A stretch of 64,000 nucleotides of DNA, taken from NCBI GenBank assembly GCA_030041255.1, contig JASHOF010000012.1:124001-188000 (forward strand), given 5' to 3'. Source of the stretch: Acetobacteraceae bacterium (GTDB lineage Bacteria; Pseudomonadota; Alphaproteobacteria; Acetobacterales; Acetobacteraceae). Below, in pieces: positions 61,601 to 64,000 of this stretch. The notes beneath the pieces are model-generated. The model searched no databases and was not told the DNA's origin. It saw only the letters and a list, made by a program, of their open reading frames with translations. The stretch's first letter is position 1; each line of letters starts with the position of its first letter. The translations under genes and the position numbers were made by a program.

Positions 61601-63010
61601 TCAGCGGGTCGTAGCGGTGTTCTGCGCCGCCATTGCCTGCGCGACCTTCAGCGCCTGCTGCAACTGGAAATCGGTGGCGGGGTTGGCGGGATCGAAGGCG
61701 GGCCAGCCGACCGGCGGCTTGGCCGGGATTTCCTTTACGACCGGCGGCAGATCGGTACGCGTCGGCGGCGGCGAGCTGGTCGGAACGCCACCGGTATTGG
61801 AGAGCGTGTTGTTGAGGTCGGTCTCGTGCTCCGGCCCGAATTGCGGTTCCTCGGTACGGGATTCGGCGACCTTGACGTCAGGAATGATGCCGAGACCCTG
61901 GATCGAACGCCCGGACGGCGTGTAGTAGCGGGCCGTCGTGAGGCGGATCGCACCGTTGTCGCCGGGCAGGGGAATCACGGTCTGCACCGAGCCTTTGCCG
62001 AAGGTCCGCTCGCCGAGAATGACCGCGCGGCGGTTGTCCTGCAACGCGCCGGAGACGATCTCGGCGGCGGAGGCGGTGCCATCATTGACGAGCACGACGA
62101 GCGGCGCGTTGCCGATCGTGTCGTTGCCGGCGGAGGCATCCCAACGCTGGTCGTCGGAAGCGTGGCGGCCGCGTGTGGAGACGATCTCGCCCTCAGGCAT
62201 GAAATCGTTGGCCACCGCGACGGCCTGGTCGAGCAGCCCGCCCGGATTGTTGCGCAGATCGAGAACGTAGCCCTTGATCGCGCCGTGCGATTGCTGCTTC
62301 AGGCTGGCGATCGCCTTGCGGATTCCGGCACTTGCCGTCTCGTCGAATTCCGCAAGACGGATATAGGCGATATTGCCGAACAGCTTCTGATGCACGATCT
62401 GGATGTGCACGACTTCGCGCGTCAGTTTGACCTCGATCGGCGTGTCGACGCCTTCGCGCTTGATGGTGAGGGTGATCGTACTGCCCGGCGGGCCGCGCAT
62501 ACGGTTGACGGCAGTGTTGAGCGAGAGGCCCTGAACGGTCTTGCCGTCGAGGGCGACGATCAGGTCGCCCGACTTGATACCGGCCTTGGCCGCCGGCGTG
62601 CCGTCGATCGGGGTGACCACCTTGATGAAACCCTGCGCATCCTCGGTCACCTCGAGGCCAAGGCCGCCGAACTGGCCGTTGGTCTGCACCTGCATGTCCT
62701 TGTACTGGGACGGGTCCATATAGTCGCTATGCGGATCGAGCCCGCTCAGCATGCCATTGAGGGCATTGTAGATCAGCGTCTTCGAGGTGACCGGGTCGAC
62801 GTAATCGGCGCGGACGCGCTCGAACACGTCGCCGAAGAGGCTGAGCAGGCGATAGGTATCGCTCTGATCGGAGGTATCCTCGTTCTGGGCGAGGGCCGAG
62901 GGAATGCCGAGGCCCGGACCGAGAATGTGGGTGAGGAGCCCTGCTGCCGGCAGCGCCGCCAGCCCCGCCGCGAACGCGCCACTCACGAGCAAACCGTTGC
63001 GAAACTTCAT
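61601..63010 (-). CDS. ctpA: Carboxyl-terminal processing protease (S41)
   Basis: 469 residues from ATG 63010. Signal peptide or anchor (LLVSGAFAAGLAALPAAGLL), PDZ domain near 95-180 (GGLGLEVTEDAQGFIKVVTPIDGTPAAKAGIKSGD), and protease core with catalytic Ser in NDGTASAAEIVSGAL (about 312) and Lys in GERTFGKGSVQT (about 337). A ~90-residue Pro/Thr-rich tail follows. Periplasmic; with an EnvC-type neighbour it may control peptidoglycan hydrolases. Same operon as the yibQ-like and rppH genes. Confidence 0.9.
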   Translation of the reverse strand: MKFRNGLLVSGAFAAGLAALPAAGLLTHILGPGLGIPSALAQNEDTSDQSDTYRLLSLFGDVFERVRADYVDPVTSKTLIYNALNGMLSGLDPHSDYMDPSQYKDMQVQTNGQFGGLGLEVTEDAQGFIKVVTPIDGTPAAKAGIKSGDLIVALDGKTVQGLSLNTAVNRMRGPPGSTITLTIKREGVDTPIEVKLTREVVHIQIVHQKLFGNIAYIRLAEFDETASAGIRKAIASLKQQSHGAIKGYVLDLRNNPGGLLDQAVAVANDFMPEGEIVSTRGRHASDDQRWDASAGNDTIGNAPLVVLVNDGTASAAEIVSGALQDNRRAVILGERTFGKGSVQTVIPLPGDNGAIRLTTARYYTPSGRSIQGLGIIPDVKVAESRTEEPQFGPEHETDLNNTLSNTGGVPTSSPPPTRTDLPPVVKEIPAKPPVGWPAFDPANPATDFQLQQALKVAQAMAAQNTATTR

Positions 63011-63114
63011 TATTCCAATCCTTCCCTGGCGCCGTTCGCCAGCCGGGCGCCTCGATTCGCGGCCGCAGCGTCGGATCGGGCGGACCATAACATAGAGTGC
63101 GATTGCCGCGCCTC

Positions 63115-64000
63115 CTATCCCCGACCGCGCAACCACGGCAACGGGTTTATGACCTCCCGCCCGCGATGCAACTCAAGATAGAGGGTCGGGCGCGGTCCTG
63201 GCGAGCCCGGATCCCATTCCGCCATGACGCCCAGGGCCTGCCCCGCAACGACCGCGGCGCCAGCGGCGACGAGCAGGGTCTGCATGCCGGCGAGGACGAA
63301 GCGATAGCCGCCACCGCAATCGAGGATCACCAGGCGACCATAGCTGCGGAAGGGGGCGGCGAATTCGACGCTGCCGGCGCAAGGCGCGAGCACGTGGGCG
63401 CCGGGGGCCGTCTGGTAGCGGATACCGGCGGCGGGGCCGGCGGGAGTGGGCGCCCCGTAGCCGCTGACGAGCACGCCGGCGACCGGCGCGCCGGTGGCGT
63501 GGGGTGGTGGTGCGGGGGGCGTCTCGGGAAGGGGCGGAGGGGGAATTGCGGGGCGTGCGAGGGCGAGCTGCTCACGCTGGCGGGCCAAGGCGGCCTGCTG
63601 GGCCGCCCGGGCCGCACGGGCGGCCTCCGCCTGGCGGGTGGCCTCGGCGATGGCGGCGATCGCACCTTCGAGTGTCTTCGCCTGTGCCGCGGCGGATGCG
63701 GCGGCCGCTTCGGCGGCGGCCTGCTGGCCCATCGCGGCCTGTTCGACGCTGCGGGTAGCAGCGATCTCCTGGTCGAGTTGCGCCGCTTCAGCCGCCTGCT
63801 CGGCCTCGGCGGCCTTCAGTTTTGTCTTCGCCGCCGCGATCTTCGCGGCGAGTTCGTCGACACCCTTCTCTTCCGCGCGCAGGGCCTTGGCCTCGCGCTC
63901 GAATCCGGCGGCGATCGCCTGCAAAACCAGCACTCCGCGCAGGGCATCTTCGGGCGCGGCAGGAACAGCCAGCAGCGTGGCAGCAGGATACATCGAAAGC
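63115..64000 (-). CDS. EnvC-like M23 murein hydrolase activator, 5' end beyond window
   Basis: The frame enters from the right edge and ends at 63115. A coiled coil rich in Ala, Glu and Gln covers most of the visible N-terminal part (KGVDELAAKIAAAKTKLKAAEAEQA... up to ~residue 145). A Pro-rich hinge follows, then a LytM/M23 domain: VSGYGAP, GAHVLAPCAGSVEFAAPFRSYGRLVILDCG, LYLELHRG. The zinc-binding HxH is not complete (LELHRGRE present, the first His/Asp site replaced by GYGAP), as in EnvC, which activates amidases rather than cutting peptidoglycan itself. First visible gene of the envelope operon. Confidence 0.83.
   Translation of the reverse strand, partial: LSMYPAATLLAVPAAPEDALRGVLVLQAIAAGFEREAKALRAEEKGVDELAAKIAAAKTKLKAAEAEQAAEAAQLDQEIAATRSVEQAAMGQQAAAEAAAASAAAQAKTLEGAIAAIAEATRQAEAARAARAAQQAALARQREQLALARPAIPPPPLPETPPAPPPHATGAPVAGVLVSGYGAPTPAGPAAGIRYQTAPGAHVLAPCAGSVEFAAPFRSYGRLVILDCGGGYRFVLAGMQTLLVAAGAAVVAGQALGVMAEWDPGSPGPRPTLYLELHRGREVINPLPWLRGRG

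Noticed and set aside
1-64000. tRNA, rRNA, CRISPR arrays, insertion sequences, prophage
   Set aside because: No T-arm consensus in a cloverleaf setting, no regular direct-repeat array and no transposase or phage protein was recognised on either strand.

Overview
The window looks like a piece of a GC-rich alphaproteobacterial chromosome, most likely Acetobacteraceae or a close Rhodospirillales relative. The signs are the trpG-trpD-trpC-moaC-moeA-lexA string, a C4-pathway 5-aminolevulinate synthase, a hopanoid side-chain gene set, and a periplasmic PQQ alcohol dehydrogenase next to a molybdenum aldehyde dehydrogenase with cytochrome c. The lineage is inferred from content only. No rRNA, tRNA, CRISPR array, insertion sequence or prophage was recognised.

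Layout. 1-640 is the N-terminal part of a voltage-gated-type potassium channel gene that runs off the left edge. 640-1230 holds relics: a broken amidase and a 30-codon signal-peptide ORF. 1.2-8.1 kb is a catabolic unit with a divergent XRE-cupin regulator, a GMC oxidoreductase and a PotD/PotB/PotC/PotA-like ABC importer. An orphan protein and a GNAT acetyltransferase follow. 9.5-14.5 kb holds tryptophan synthesis, molybdenum cofactor genes and lexA, with a good candidate LexA box. 15.2-23.8 kb is a long same-strand run: metY, a DUF1223 protein, a nucleoside phosphorylase, a DoxX-like protein, two glycosyltransferases, a GT87-like membrane enzyme, a radical SAM/SPASM protein and hemA. A ClC channel and a divergent GntR regulator come next. 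26.9-36.1 kb is a Liv-type importer followed by a hydantoinase, an N-carbamoyl amidohydrolase and a third amidohydrolase. livF there sits between two inverted copies of an imperfect 104-bp repeat.

36.5-40.1 kb holds the most interesting pair: an RpfF-like crotonase (DSF signal synthase family, both catalytic Glu present) convergent with a REC-PAS-GGDEF-EAL protein. Together they could be a fatty-acid quorum-sensing and c-di-GMP module. argG follows. 41.7-53.2 kb carries hopanoid genes (hpnN, hpnK, hpnJ, hpnI, an mlaC/hpnM-like gene, hpnH) mixed with the isoprenoid precursor genes dxs and ispH.

53.3-59.3 kb is an oxidative fermentation locus: a PQQ alcohol dehydrogenase with the Asp-x-Asp pattern of lanthanide enzymes, cytochrome c, and a Mo/2Fe-2S aldehyde dehydrogenase. 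The two transcription units appear to share one promoter architecture. A degraded second copy of the aldehyde dehydrogenase lies downstream, which suggests an old tandem duplication. 59.4-64.0 kb is a cell-envelope operon: an EnvC-like M23 protein (cut by the right edge), CtpA, a YibQ-type deacetylase, RppH and a methyltransferase.
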